DNA of 64,000 nucleotides from Xanthomonas sp. DAR 35659. GTDB taxonomy: Bacteria; Pseudomonadota; Gammaproteobacteria; Xanthomonadales; Xanthomonadaceae. Shown in pieces: positions 35,960 through 46,974 of the stretch. A program made the position numbers and the translations under genes. Below the pieces are notes generated by a model. The model made no database searches. It was not told where the DNA came from and saw only the letters and a list, made by a program, of their open reading frames with translations. The DNA is taken from assembly GCF_041242975.1 (NCBI RefSeq), contig NZ_CP162488.1, forward strand, positions 1,664,001 through 1,728,000, in the 5' to 3' direction. The first letter of the stretch is position 1, and each line of letters starts with the position of its first letter.

Positions 35960-38014
35960 TTATTGCAGGCCGTTGCCGACCGCCTTGACCAGTTCCGCCT
36001 GCGGCGCGTCGCCGCTGAACTCCCAGAAGAACGCGCCGCCCAGGCCCTGGGCCTTCACGTAGTTCATCTTCTGCGCGATCACGCCCGGTGTGTCGTAGCT
36101 CCAGAAGGTGCTGCCGTTGTACTTCCAGTGCGCCCCGGCGGCGCTGTCCGTATGCGAGGTGCCGGCCGCGTTCTTGAGCACCTTGTAGTCCTCGATGCCG
36201 GCCTCGTAGGTGCCCGGTGCCGGGCTGCCGCTCTGGTACAGGCCATTGTTGACGTTGGCCACGTTGGTCCAGCCGCGGCCGTAGAAGCCGATGCCGAGAT
36301 TGAGCTTGGCCGCGGGCACGCCCGCATCCAGGAACGCCTGTATCGCATCGTTGCTGTTGTAGTAGCGCTGGTCGCCGGTGGACGGGTCGGCGGGCGAGTT
36401 GAACAGCGCCGAGTGATGGTTGGTGATCGGCTCGAACGCGCCGTGGAAGTCGTAGGTCATCACGTTGATGTAGTCCAGCGACGGGTGGTACTGGCCCGGA
36501 TCGGTGGCGCGGATCTTGTCCACCCCGGCGCCCACCGCCACCGTCAGCAGCAGGCCCGCGCGCACCTCGTTGAGCTGGCGCCGGAACTCGGCCAGCAGCG
36601 CAGTGAAGTTCTGCCGGTCCTCGGTGCTGCCGCAGCTGATGCCGCAGGCGTTGGGATATTCCCAGTCGATGTCGATGCCATCGAACACGCCGGCCGCCGC
36701 CGCCGCGCCGCCGGCGCCGTCGGTCACCGGCAGGTTGCCGCGGATGTAGGCGTCGATGCACGAGGCGACGAAGGCCTGGCGGTTCTCCGGCCGCGCGGCG
36801 CTGGAAAAGCCGCGCGACCAGGTCCAGCCGCCCAGCGAGATCAGCACCTTCAGGCCCGGATGCTTGGCCTTGAGCTTCTTCAACTGGTTCCAGTTGCCGC
36901 GCAGCGGCTGGTCCCAGGTATCGGCCACGCCGTCCACGCTCTGCGCCGCCGCGAACGCCTTGGTGTAGTCGGCGAACGCATCGCCGCCGGCGCCGCTGTT
37001 GGGATCAGATGGCTGCGTCACGCCCACTTCGCAGCGGTTGTTGCGCACGTTGCCGAAGGCGTAGTTGATGTGGGTCATGTAGCTGGCCGAGCCGCTCTTG
37101 TCGATGTCGGCGACCTGGTAGTTGCGGCCGTAGATGCCCCACTGCACAAAGTAGCCGATGACCCGCTTGCCGCCGCCGCTGGCGGCGGGCCGGGTGCGCA
37201 CGTTCAGCGCCGCGCTCTTGGCCGAGACGTTGCCGGCGTTGTCGCGCGCGGCGACTTGGTAGCTGTAGCTGGTGTCGGCGCTGAGCGCGGTGTCGGTGTA
37301 GGCGGTGCCGGTGGGCGTGCCGACCTGCGTGCCGTTGCGGTAGACGCGGTAGCCGGCGATGCCGCTGCCGCCGGCGTTGTCGCTGGACGCATTCCAGGAC
37401 AGGCTGACGCTGCTGCTGCTCTGGGTGGCCGAGGCCAGGCCGGCGGGGACGCTGGGCGGCGTGGTGTCGCCGGACGGGGTGCCGGTGACGGTGATGCTGC
37501 GCGCCGCGGAGGTGGTGGTCGCGCCCTGGTTGTCGGTGGCCACGGCGGTCAGCTGGTAGCTGCCGGCGCTGGCGTTGCTCCAGGTCACCGCATACGGTGC
37601 GCTGGTGTCGCTGCCCAGCGAACTGCCGCCGCGGAAGAATTCGACCTTGGCGATGCTGCCGTCGCTGTCCGTGGCGTTCGCCGACACGGTGATCGCGGCG
37701 CCGCTGGAGAAGCTGGCGCCATTCGCCGGCGCGGTCAGGGCCACGCTGGGCGGCTGATTGGCAGTGGCGCTGCAGGTGCCCAGTTCCTGGTACCAGCCGC
37801 AGTTGGTGCAGTAGCTGGGCGAGGCGTTCCAGATCTGGGTGGTGGCCTGGTACAGCTTGCCCTGGAACACGAGCTTGTCGCCGCTCTGGTAGATCCGGGC
37901 CGGATCCCAGGCGGCGATGCCGCTGCAGGACACGGATTGCGCCTGGGCGTGCCCAACGACGCCAAGCAGGGCGGTACAGCACAACAACCACGGGAGCGCG
38001 TCTTTCACGTTCAT
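35960..38014 (-). CDS. Secreted GH18 chitinase with carbohydrate-binding, Ig-like and FnIII modules
   Basis: 684 residues. Signal peptide to about 26 (A-Q-A-Q); CBM5/12 chitin-binding module at about 33-72 (W-D-P-A-R-I-Y-Q-S-G-D, Y-Q-A-T); Ig-like domain at about 88-177 (P-P-S-V-A-L-T-A-P); fibronectin type III at about 187-275; GH18 catalytic domain from about 284 to the end, with D-G-I-D-I-D-W-E-Y-P and catalytic Glu452. It cleaves chitin outside the cell by substrate-assisted hydrolysis. Two LacI-family operators lie upstream, matching the GlcNAc regulon of Xanthomonas. Confidence 0.95.
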   Translation of the reverse strand: MNVKDALPWLLCCTALLGVVGHAQAQSVSCSGIAAWDPARIYQSGDKLVFQGKLYQATTQIWNASPSYCTNCGWYQELGTCSATANQPPSVALTAPANGASFSSGAAITVSANATDSDGSIAKVEFFRGGSSLGSDTSAPYAVTWSNASAGSYQLTAVATDNQGATTTSAARSITVTGTPSGDTTPPSVPAGLASATQSSSSVSLSWNASSDNAGGSGIAGYRVYRNGTQVGTPTGTAYTDTALSADTSYSYQVAARDNAGNVSAKSAALNVRTRPAASGGGKRVIGYFVQWGIYGRNYQVADIDKSGSASYMTHINYAFGNVRNNRCEVGVTQPSDPNSGAGGDAFADYTKAFAAAQSVDGVADTWDQPLRGNWNQLKKLKAKHPGLKVLISLGGWTWSRGFSSAARPENRQAFVASCIDAYIRGNLPVTDGAGGAAAAAGVFDGIDIDWEYPNACGISCGSTEDRQNFTALLAEFRRQLNEVRAGLLLTVAVGAGVDKIRATDPGQYHPSLDYINVMTYDFHGAFEPITNHHSALFNSPADPSTGDQRYYNSNDAIQAFLDAGVPAAKLNLGIGFYGRGWTNVANVNNGLYQSGSPAPGTYEAGIEDYKVLKNAAGTSHTDSAAGAHWKYNGSTFWSYDTPGVIAQKMNYVKAQGLGGAFFWEFSGDAPQAELVKAVGNGLQ

Positions 38015-38150
38015 GGTGAAACCTCCAGGTCTGTGTGGCGTGGGGACTGCGGTGGCGGAGCAGCCGGAGCCCCTGCTGGCTGCGTTCCAGCGCGATCCAA
38101 GTCGTTGCGGATGCGCCGGGGCGCGCTGGAACGTGGACCGTCGGCGGCGT

Positions 38151-38164
38151 TGATAACGTTGTCA
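38151..38164. promoter_or_regulatory. LacI-family (NagR-like) operator 1
   Basis: TGATAACGTTGTCA, one mismatch from the perfect palindrome TGACAACGTTGTCA described for NagR boxes in Xanthomonas. Centre about 143 bp upstream of the chitinase ATG. Confidence 0.6.
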
Positions 38165-38208
38165 ATTGGTCTCGCGCTGCTATCGGGGATGCCATCACAA
38201 GTAAGCGA

Positions 38209-38222
38209 TGACAACGTTGCTC
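38209..38222. promoter_or_regulatory. LacI-family (NagR-like) operator 2
   Basis: TGACAACGTTGCTC, eleven matches to TGACAACGTTGTCA with a decayed right arm. Its centre is 58 bp from operator 1, a spacing that could allow looping. Confidence 0.5.
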
Positions 38223-38410
38223 CTGATGCCTGCGCTAGCGGGCTGCCGTGGTGGCCGATGTTGCAGGGCGCCATCGTTGCGCGCGTGCACTGGCGACGCG
38301 CGCCGACCGCGCCCGCCTGCGGGAGGGGCGCGCATGCATGCACCGACGGCACTTGCCGTCGAGGCGACCTCGAGGAGGAGGGTGGAGGCGGTTGCGCGGT
38401 GCGCGGGGGC

Positions 38411-39427
38411 TCAGTGCGACAGCGCGTCCAGCAGCGCGGCGTTGAACCGCGCCGGATCCTGCACCTGCGGCGAGTGGCCAAGGTCGGCGAACTCGATCAG
38501 CCTGGCGCCGGGGATCGCCGCCGCCGCGCGCTTGCCGAGGGCGGGATAGTCGCCGAGCCGCGCCTTCACCGCTTCCGGCGCCAGCGCCTTGCCGATGGCG
38601 GTGTTGTCCTTCTGGCCGATCAGCAAGGTGGTGGGAACCTGCAGGCGCGGCAGTTCGTAGACCACCGGCTGGTTGAACACCATGTCGTAGGTCAGCGCCT
38701 GGTTCCAGGCCACCGCCTGTTTGCCGGGACCGGCGTACATGCCGGCCTGCATGCGCGCCCAGCGTTCGAAGCGCGGCGACCATTGGCCGGCGTAATAGGT
38801 GCTCAGCTGGTAGCGCTTGATGCTGTCGAAGTCGGTTTTCAGTTCGCTCCGATACCACGCGTCCACGCTCTGCCAGGGCACGCCGAGCGCCTTCCAGTCC
38901 TCCAGCCCGATCGGGTTGACCAGGGCCAGGTGTTCGGTGGCCTGCGGGTACATCAACGCATAGCGGATCGCCAGCATGCCGCCCATCGAGTGGCCGACCA
39001 CCACCGCGCGGGCGATGCCCAGGTGGTCCAGCAGCGCGTGGGTGTTGGCCGCCAGCTGCGCCAGCGAGAACGGGTAGGCCGCGGGCTTGCTCGACTTGCA
39101 GAAGCCGATCTGGTCCGGCGCGATCACCCGGTAGCCTTGCGCGCTCAACGCCGTGATGGTGTCGGCCCAGGTCGCCGCGCAGAAGTTCTTGCCGTGCAGC
39201 AGGACCGCGGTGCGCCCGTTCGGCGACCCGCTCGGCGCCACGTCCAGGTAGGCCATCTGCAGCGACTGGTCGTGCGCGGCGACGGTGTAGTACGCGACCG
39301 GGAACGGATAGTCGAAACCTTCCAACTGCGCGCCATAGCGCGGTGTGGGGGTCGGCGTGGCGGCGTGACAGGAAAACCACAGGGTGGCGGCGGCGAGCGC
39401 GGCCAGCAGCGGAACGGATCGGCGCAT
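38411..39427 (-). CDS. Exported alpha/beta hydrolase
   Basis: 338 residues with a signal peptide ending near residue 22 (S-C-H-A-A; the cysteine could mark a lipoprotein). Fold motifs: L-L-H-G-K-N, nucleophile serine in G-H-S-M-G-G, and a C-terminal histidine in D-L-G-H-S-P. The wording L-L-H-G-K-N-F-C-A-A-T-W is shared with epoxide-hydrolase-like and haloalkane-dehalogenase-like enzymes. Substrate unknown. The ATG at 39427 is used; an upstream in-frame ATG at 39490 adds a non-conserved segment. It follows the GGDEF gene by 69 bp. Confidence 0.83.
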   Translation of the reverse strand: MRRSVPLLAALAAATLWFSCHAATPTPTPRYGAQLEGFDYPFPVAYYTVAAHDQSLQMAYLDVAPSGSPNGRTAVLLHGKNFCAATWADTITALSAQGYRVIAPDQIGFCKSSKPAAYPFSLAQLAANTHALLDHLGIARAVVVGHSMGGMLAIRYALMYPQATEHLALVNPIGLEDWKALGVPWQSVDAWYRSELKTDFDSIKRYQLSTYYAGQWSPRFERWARMQAGMYAGPGKQAVAWNQALTYDMVFNQPVVYELPRLQVPTTLLIGQKDNTAIGKALAPEAVKARLGDYPALGKRAAAAIPGARLIEFADLGHSPQVQDPARFNAALLDALSH

Positions 39428-39496
39428 GCGGCTCAGGATTCTGGGCGGGATGCCCAGACTGTAGCCCGCACCCTGCGCGCGCGGCGTCAACGCCGC

Positions 39497-42400
39497 TCAG
39501 CCGCCGTGGTGCACCAGGCTCAGGCAGGCGTGGTGCTGCATGCGCTCGGCCGGTTCCTGGAGCGCCGCCAGCACCTGCTCGGCCTGCGTGCCCAGCACCG
39601 GCTGGTAGGCGGCCCAGCCGTTGCGGCCCTTGGCCTTGGCCTGGTACAGGGCGCGGTCGGCGAGGATCAGCAACTGTTCCCAGCCGAGGAGGCTGTCGGG
39701 ATCGTGCACGAACGGGAATTCGGCCAGGCCGATCGAGCAGGTGATCTGCGTCTGCCGGCCCTGGTCGAGGGTGAAGCGGTGCGCGGCGATCGCCCGGCAC
39801 AGGCGCTCGGCGGCCACGGTCAGGTTCTCGCGCGGCGCCGAGCGCAGCACCAGCAGGAACTCCTCGCCGCCCCAGCGCGCGACGTAGTCGCTTTCGCGGG
39901 TGAGCCGGACCAGCAGTTGCGCCACCTGCTGCAGCACCGCATCGCCGGTGTGGTGGCCGCCGCTGTCGTTGATCGCCTTGAAATGGTCGATGTCGATCAG
40001 CGCGAACAGCATGCCCGAGGACAGCATGTCCTGGTCGTTGGCGGCCATGCGCCGGTACAGCGCGATGTCGCTGGGGATGTGCAGCGACAGGTAGCGGCGG
40101 TTGCGCAACTGGGTCAGTTCGTCGGTGAAGCTGGCTTCCTGCAGGCGCTGGTTGGCCACCTGCAGCGCCTCGGTGCGCTTTTGCACCTGCCGTTCCAGTC
40201 GCTCGCGCTGGCGCTGGTTGACCATGCGCGCCATGCGCACGCCGAGCAGCAGCAGGGCCAGCACGCCCAGGCCCAGCAGCAGCTTGTAGCCGAGGGTTTC
40301 CTGGAAACGCAGGCGGATGCGCAGCGGCAGCCGCGCCGGCGCCTTGGCCCAGACCCCGGCGTTGTTGCTGCCGGTGACCTCGAACACGTAGTCGCCACCG
40401 GGCAGGTTGGTATAGGTCGCCACGCGCTGGCGGATGTCGTCGAGCGTGCGCCAGCCGGTGTCGTAGCCGAGCAGGCGGTAGCGCAACTCCACGTTGTCCG
40501 GGGCCTGCAACGAGGCGGCGGTGAACTCGAAGTCCAGGTCGCGCGCCTGCGCCGGCAGCGGCGCGTCGCGCAGCGCCTGCGGCGACAACCAGCGGCCCTG
40601 CACGCGTACCCGTTCCACCACCGGCACCGGCGCCACCGGGTTCTTGACGATGCCGGCGGTGTCCATGCTCACCACGCCGTCGCGGCTGGGCAGCCACAGC
40701 GTGCCGTTGTCGATGAAGCCCTTGCCGTTGCCGGCGCCGTTGCAGCACAGGCCCTGCACGCCGCCATGGCGCTGCCCGCGTTCGTTGAGCAGCAGTTCGG
40801 CCTGCAGCGGCGTGGCCGGGACCTGGATGCGCTTGAGCAGGCTCGCCAGCGGCATCCGGTACACGCCGCGCAGGCCGGCCACCCACAGGCTGCCGCGGCC
40901 GTCGTCGGCGATGAAGAAGGCGGCGTTGGCCGGCAGCCCGTCGCCTTCGTCGAACATGCTCCAGCGCTGTCCGTCGAACACCCACAGCTGTTCGGACAGG
41001 GTGCCGACCACCCACTGCCGGCCAGGCAGTTCGTGGATGGCGGTGATGTCGGCGTTCGCCAATGCCGAACCGGGGTCGGCCAGCGCCACCAGACGCTCGC
41101 CGCGCACCTCGTACAGGCCGGCCTGGGTGCCGACCAGCAGGCGGCCGTCGCTGGTTTCGTGGAGCAGGCGGATGCGCGGGTCGCGCAGGCCGTCGCCGCT
41201 GCCGTAGCGGTGCAGGCGCTGGCCGTCGCTGCGGAACAGGCCGTCGCTGGTGGCGAACCACAGGCGCTGCGCGCGGTCGCGGACGATGCCGCTGACCTGC
41301 AGTTCGCGCAGCGGCGCCAGCAGCGGCGGCAGCGTGGCGCGGCCATCGCGGTACAGCGCCGCGCCGCGGCGGCTGCCGATCCACAGCTGGTCGCGTTCGG
41401 CGAGCAGGGTGTAGGGGGTTTCGATGGGCAGTTGCGCCCGGCTCAGCACCTGCTGGTAGCGGCCATCGCGCAGCCGTGCCAGGCCGCTGCCGGTTCCCAC
41501 CCACAGCGCGCCGTCCGGGTCGCGCGCCAGCGTCCACACCAGCGGATCGATCAGGCCTTCGTCGCGGCTGTAGCGTCGGGTCCAGCCGTTCCACAGGCGG
41601 GTCGCGCCCTTCCAGCGGCTGCCCAGCCACAGGTTGCGTTCGCGGTCCTCGAAGATCGCGCTGGGGCTGTCGTCCTGATTGTCTTCGGCATAGTGCTCGA
41701 CGATGCCGCCGTCGCGCACCCGCAGCAGGGCGCCGGGCAGGCCCACCCACAGATTGCCGTCGCTGTCCTGGAACAGCGCGTCCACCGAGCGCCGCGCCAC
41801 GTCGGGGTCGCCGGGCAGGCGCTGCCAATGGCCATCGCGACGGAACAGCAGGCCGTCGCGGGTGCCGGCCCATAGCCGGCCCTGCGCATCCAGCAGTTGT
41901 CGCACCGGCGCCCGCTGCGCGTCGACCGGCAACGGCAGCGGCGTATCGTCGTCGGCGGCGAAGCGCAGCACCGCGCCGCGGGTGCCGACCCACAACTCGC
42001 GGCCGCGCGGCAGCAGTGCGTAGGCGCCGTCGGCGATGCGGTGGCGCAGGCGCAGGTGGTCGCCGACCACGGCGTAGACGCCGTCCTGCGCCGCCACCAG
42101 CACCGTGCCCTGCGCGTCGACCGCGATCGACTCGATGTTCAGCAGCGGCGCCTGCGGGTCCTGCGGCAGCACGTTGCTGAAGCGTCCATCGCGATAGCGC
42201 GCCAGGCCGCGGTAGGTGCCGATCCACAGATCGCCGGCGGGATCCACGGACAGCGTCTTGATCAGCGGGCCGGGCAGGTGCGCCGGCGCCTTCTCGCCGA
42301 AGGTGGTCATGCGCACGCCGTCGAAGCGCGCCAGCCCGCCCTGCGTGCCGATCCACAGATAGCCCTGTCGGTCCTGCGCGAAGGCCTGCACGCTCAGTTG

Positions 42401-42565
42401 CGGCAGCCCCTGTTCCAGGCCCCAGCCCTGCCGTTCGTAGTGGTTGATGCGCTTGTCCGGCTGCAACGCGGATGCGGTCGGCGCGAGCGAGCACCACGCT
42501 CCCAGGAGCATGGCCAGCTGTAGCGCACGGATGCACCAGGAAGCGAGGTGGGACTGCAATGGCAT
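39497..42565 (-). CDS. Beta-propeller sensor diguanylate cyclase
   Basis: 1022 residues. Signal/anchor at about 12-34; some fourteen Reg_prop blades (repeats of the type G-Y-L-W-I-G-T and G-L-A-R) to about 690; a Y_Y_Y domain; one membrane helix at about 755-775; a short coiled coil with R-E-R-L-E-R-Q; then a GGDEF domain with the intact active site G-G-E-E-F at 899-903. It senses an unknown periplasmic ligand and makes cyclic di-GMP in the cytoplasm. The sensor design is the same as in the two hybrid kinases at 49-56 kb. The ATG at 42565 is followed by a proper signal segment. Confidence 0.9.
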   Translation of the reverse strand: MPLQSHLASWCIRALQLAMLLGAWCSLAPTASALQPDKRINHYERQGWGLEQGLPQLSVQAFAQDRQGYLWIGTQGGLARFDGVRMTTFGEKAPAHLPGPLIKTLSVDPAGDLWIGTYRGLARYRDGRFSNVLPQDPQAPLLNIESIAVDAQGTVLVAAQDGVYAVVGDHLRLRHRIADGAYALLPRGRELWVGTRGAVLRFAADDDTPLPLPVDAQRAPVRQLLDAQGRLWAGTRDGLLFRRDGHWQRLPGDPDVARRSVDALFQDSDGNLWVGLPGALLRVRDGGIVEHYAEDNQDDSPSAIFEDRERNLWLGSRWKGATRLWNGWTRRYSRDEGLIDPLVWTLARDPDGALWVGTGSGLARLRDGRYQQVLSRAQLPIETPYTLLAERDQLWIGSRRGAALYRDGRATLPPLLAPLRELQVSGIVRDRAQRLWFATSDGLFRSDGQRLHRYGSGDGLRDPRIRLLHETSDGRLLVGTQAGLYEVRGERLVALADPGSALANADITAIHELPGRQWVVGTLSEQLWVFDGQRWSMFDEGDGLPANAAFFIADDGRGSLWVAGLRGVYRMPLASLLKRIQVPATPLQAELLLNERGQRHGGVQGLCCNGAGNGKGFIDNGTLWLPSRDGVVSMDTAGIVKNPVAPVPVVERVRVQGRWLSPQALRDAPLPAQARDLDFEFTAASLQAPDNVELRYRLLGYDTGWRTLDDIRQRVATYTNLPGGDYVFEVTGSNNAGVWAKAPARLPLRIRLRFQETLGYKLLLGLGVLALLLLGVRMARMVNQRQRERLERQVQKRTEALQVANQRLQEASFTDELTQLRNRRYLSLHIPSDIALYRRMAANDQDMLSSGMLFALIDIDHFKAINDSGGHHTGDAVLQQVAQLLVRLTRESDYVARWGGEEFLLVLRSAPRENLTVAAERLCRAIAAHRFTLDQGRQTQITCSIGLAEFPFVHDPDSLLGWEQLLILADRALYQAKAKGRNGWAAYQPVLGTQAEQVLAALQEPAERMQHHACLSLVHHGG

Positions 42566-42751
42566 TCCAGTGCCGATCGGCGGGTTGTCACAGTCGCTAT
42601 CGGCGTTCGGACGCGAAACTTTATCCGTCCTGCAACAAACGCCTGGGCCGGGCGGCGCGGCGCGTGCGCCGCCGCCGGTCATCCGCGCGGGCCGATGTGC
42701 CGCCTCGCCCAGCGCGCGCTTGTCCGTGCGCGGCGCCGCGGATGGGTCGGC

Positions 42752-44134
<1,383 letters not shown>

Positions 44135-44223
44135 GCGTGCCGGAGGGGTGAGGGCAAAGACCGACTATTCTATGCCGCTGGCCCGCCGCGGACGTCCGCA
44201 GCGCAGCATCGGAACCCGCCGCG

Positions 44224-44451
44224 ATGTCCCTGACCCTGTACCAGCGCGACGATTGCCACCTGTGCGACCAGGCGCTGCTGGTCCTGGCGCAGGCGGGCGC
44301 CCGCGACCTGGAAAGCGTTTTCATCGATGCCGACCCGGTGCTGGAGGCGCGCTACGGCGAGCGCGTGCCGGTGCTGCGCGATGCGACGGGGCGCGAGTTG
44401 GGGTGGCCGTTCGATGCTGCGCGGGTGGCCGACTGGTTGTCCGCTGCGTAG
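44224..44451 (+). CDS. Glutaredoxin-like small protein (DUF836 type)
   Basis: 75 residues: thioredoxin-fold start L-T-L-Y-Q-R-D-D-C-H-L-C with a C-x-x-C pair at residues 11 and 14, then F-I-D-A-D-P, V-P-V-L near residue 49 and an L-G-W-P-F segment. Cytoplasmic; probably a thiol-disulfide exchange protein. Partner unknown. Confidence 0.85.
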   Translation: MSLTLYQRDDCHLCDQALLVLAQAGARDLESVFIDADPVLEARYGERVPVLRDATGRELGWPFDAARVADWLSAA

Positions 44452-44548
44452 GGCGTGCCGCCCGACGGGCAAGCCAATTTGTCTGTTGAATTGTGCCCGT
44501 GGCTGGGGCAGTGTGCGGGCGAGGGGATGCGACACACAGGGGAACGCC

Positions 44549-46051
44549 ATGATCAGGGGCTCATGTCTGCTGTTTGGGTGTCTGCTGTTCGTCGAGATGT
44601 TGGGTGCGGTGGGCACCTGCCATGCGGCGGATCGCGATGTTGCGCCGCCCACTGTGGCGATCACGCGCCAGAGCGGGCCGACCAGGGTCACCGGTGAGGC
44701 GTACACGCAGCTTCACGCCGCGATGGCGCCTCCGCCGTTGCCACAGGATCCGAAGCAGAGCAGGAAATTCTTCGGTGCCCTGCTCAAGGCGATGGGCGGC
44801 GGAAAAGCCACCCGCGACATTCGCGTCGGCATCCGCGTCAAGATCGGCACGGTGGCGCTTCCCGAGTATCCGTTGCTCACCTACACCTTCGATCCCGCCT
44901 CCGGAAACCTCTCCGTCGTGGCCGATAGCGGCCATGCGTTCCCGCTCAAGCGCCTGGAGGCGAACGAAAAGATCCGGGTCGAGGCGGTGTACCGCGACGC
45001 CACGTCCGCGCACTACGACAGCGGCGCGGTCGCCACCGCGATCGCTGGATTGTTGCCGGCGACGGCGGTCATCAGCGACCTCGCCAAGCCCGCGATCCAG
45101 CACGTCTTCGAACTGACCGATGCGACCTGGAACGCCGTGTCCAGCCGGACCACGGACCTGGCGTTCAGGGAGGAGCTGTCGCCGTACGCAGCCGATGCCA
45201 AGACCGTCGCCATCGTCTTGTCAGGGCGTGGTCAGGAATCGTTCGGAACGCTGACACTGTCCCTGCGCGCCACGCCGACCTTGCTGCAACCGCCGGTGGA
45301 TGTCTTCCAGTTCGTGCAACCGGGCCTGGTGCGTGGGCCGTTGGATTCTCCTTCGCGGCTCGGCGCCGAACTGGCGGGGGTGTCGCGCAGCTACACCTCG
45401 ATGATGCGGGCGTTGCCCGACTACACGGAACTGCTCAGGGCGCCATCCGTCACCACCTTGCGCAGCTTTTGCCGTGCCGCCCACGAGGAACTGGTGATCC
45501 GCAACGGACTGACCTTGGTCGACAGTACCTATGTCACCTACGCGGTGCTGGCCGAAGCCGGCTTCGCCGCGGGCAGCAATCGGCTGGAGTGGTTCGACCT
45601 TTGTTTCGATTCAGGCGAGCGCTCGATTCTGGCCCTGGCCAATGGCATTTCACCGCCGCCGGTCGCGCAAGCGCCGGCCAGCGTCGTGCCGCCGGAACAT
45701 CTGTTCGCGTTCGGTTGCTGGATGCTGGATACGGCAGGGCCGGAGTGCGCCGGCAAGGCGCCCGACGCCGAAGCCACCCTGACCAAGGTGCTGCATGACG
45801 ACATCGCACTGGCGATCGACTCCTCCTTTCTTCCGACGCTATCGCTGAGCGATCCGGCGCACGTGCCGCGGAGTCTGGTGATCAGCATGCTGAAGGGGTC
45901 TACCGCCTCCTTCAGCTGCTTCAAGCGCGGCATGCTGGTGAGTTCGCGGGCGGGCAAACCGTTCCGCTTCCAGGCCGAGTACCGGGACGACAGGATCGCC
46001 TCGCTCGCGATCTATCCGGTCGCCGAATCGGCGCTGAGCTGCACCAATTGA
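44549..46051 (+). CDS. Exported protein of unknown function
   Basis: No family is recognised. 500 residues beginning M-I-R-G-S-C-L-L-F-G-C, with a signal peptide to about residue 26 (C-H-A-A). The mature chain is rich in A/L/S/T and looks mixed alpha/beta; it has several cysteines (F-C-R-A, L-C-F-D, G-C-W-M, E-C-A-G, S-C-F-K and the third-last residue of the chain) that could form disulfides. A GGGG-A ribosome site precedes the ATG at 44549. Neighbours give no clue; codon use appears slightly less GC-rich than adjacent genes. Confidence 0.75.
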   Translation: MIRGSCLLFGCLLFVEMLGAVGTCHAADRDVAPPTVAITRQSGPTRVTGEAYTQLHAAMAPPPLPQDPKQSRKFFGALLKAMGGGKATRDIRVGIRVKIGTVALPEYPLLTYTFDPASGNLSVVADSGHAFPLKRLEANEKIRVEAVYRDATSAHYDSGAVATAIAGLLPATAVISDLAKPAIQHVFELTDATWNAVSSRTTDLAFREELSPYAADAKTVAIVLSGRGQESFGTLTLSLRATPTLLQPPVDVFQFVQPGLVRGPLDSPSRLGAELAGVSRSYTSMMRALPDYTELLRAPSVTTLRSFCRAAHEELVIRNGLTLVDSTYVTYAVLAEAGFAAGSNRLEWFDLCFDSGERSILALANGISPPPVAQAPASVVPPEHLFAFGCWMLDTAGPECAGKAPDAEATLTKVLHDDIALAIDSSFLPTLSLSDPAHVPRSLVISMLKGSTASFSCFKRGMLVSSRAGKPFRFQAEYRDDRIASLAIYPVAESALSCTN

Positions 46052-46138
46052 GCGCGCCGATGGTTGGCGACGGCCTGCCCCGCGCGGAGGATGCGCCGCC
46101 GTAGCGCGGTGGACTTTCGCGCGAGGTGGAGATTGGCG

Positions 46139-46771
46139 TCAGCCAGGGGGGGCGGACTCGATCCTGTCGTCTTCGGAATTGCCGACATCGCCGTCGCGCG
46201 CAGGCTGTTCTGCAACGCCGGCGGACGCCGCAAGGCGCATATCCGGCATCGCCGGCGATGCCTCCGCATGCCATGCGAAGCAACAGATGACCGTGCCGTC
46301 GCTGTCTGTGCGCACCGGCAAGGACTGCATGCCCGCGTTGCGCAACACGCGCAGGGACGCCAGGTTCTGCGGATATGCCGTGGCGATGACGTGCCGCAGG
46401 CCCAATCGCTCGCGCGCATAGGCCAGCATCGCCCGCGCCGCTTCGGTCGCCAGGCCGCGTCCCCAGTGGTCGCGCCGGAGCGCGTATTTCAACTCGGGCT
46501 CGGCCTGCCCGGCCGGGTGCACCAGCCCGCAGAAGCCGATGGTGTCGCCGCTTGCGCGCTCCACCAGCGCCGACAGGCCGTAGCCGCGCGTGCGGTAGTT
46601 GCGCGCGCACACGGCCACCCATTCCTCGCATTGCGCGCGTGTCAGCGGTTCGCCGTCGCCGACCCAGCGCATGGCGTCGGCGTCGCCGTAGACCGCCAGC
46701 AGGGTATCGACGTCTTCCGCACGGACGTGCCGGCAGAACAGGCGTCGGCTCTCGAAGAGGTGCGTTTCCAT
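46139..46771 (-). CDS. GNAT acetyltransferase (RimJ/RimL-like)
   Basis: 210 residues. The opening L-F-E-S-R-R-L-F-C-R and the acetyl-CoA loop R-R-D-H-W-G-R-G-L-A-T-E-A (Q/R-x-x-G-x-G/A type) at about 100-112 are typical of the RimJ/RimL-like group, which acetylates protein N-termini or small molecules. About 35 residues past the core (A-S-A-G-V-A-E-Q-P...) form a non-conserved tail. The ATG at 46771 is used. Substrate unknown. Confidence 0.83.
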   Translation of the reverse strand: METHLFESRRLFCRHVRAEDVDTLLAVYGDADAMRWVGDGEPLTRAQCEEWVAVCARNYRTRGYGLSALVERASGDTIGFCGLVHPAGQAEPELKYALRRDHWGRGLATEAARAMLAYARERLGLRHVIATAYPQNLASLRVLRNAGMQSLPVRTDSDGTVICCFAWHAEASPAMPDMRLAASAGVAEQPARDGDVGNSEDDRIESAPPG

Positions 46772-46904
46772 GCCGCAAGTGTGCCACGCGCGACTCCATG
46801 CGCCGGCGACTGACCTCATCGGGTACACGGATCCGCGCCGTGCATGCGCGCTTGGCAGCGCCCGTCAAAAGGAACAACGCGCCCATGGCAGACCGTTCGG
46901 GTAC

Positions 46905-46940
46905 AAAAAAAGCGGCGGACCCGACGAGGGAATCCGCCGC
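46905..46940 (-). terminator. Terminator of the YceI-cytochrome b561 operon
   Basis: Perfect 8-bp stem (46912-46919 with 46933-46940) followed on the minus strand by seven T residues, 35 bp past the stop at 46975. Confidence 0.9.
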
Positions 46941-46974
46941 CCAGGGGCCGCACGCGGTTGCGGCCGGTGGCGAC

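Larger units (their letters stand above)
38015..38410. other. Regulatory intergenic region upstream of the chitinase gene
   Basis: About 400 bp without a supported gene; it holds the two operators listed separately. No convincing -10 box was found by eye, although a TTGACA on the minus strand (38168-38163) overlaps the nearer operator. Confidence 0.6.

Noticed and set aside
35963..41875. Very long open frame (over 1900 codons) on the plus strand
   Set aside because: It is antisense to the chitinase, hydrolase and GGDEF genes and arises from lack of stop codons in GC-rich DNA; no domain and no start signal.
38235..42536. Long minus-strand open frame overlapping the GGDEF gene in another frame
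   Set aside because: The Arg/Ala-rich translation has no family resemblance; the GGDEF frame explains the region.
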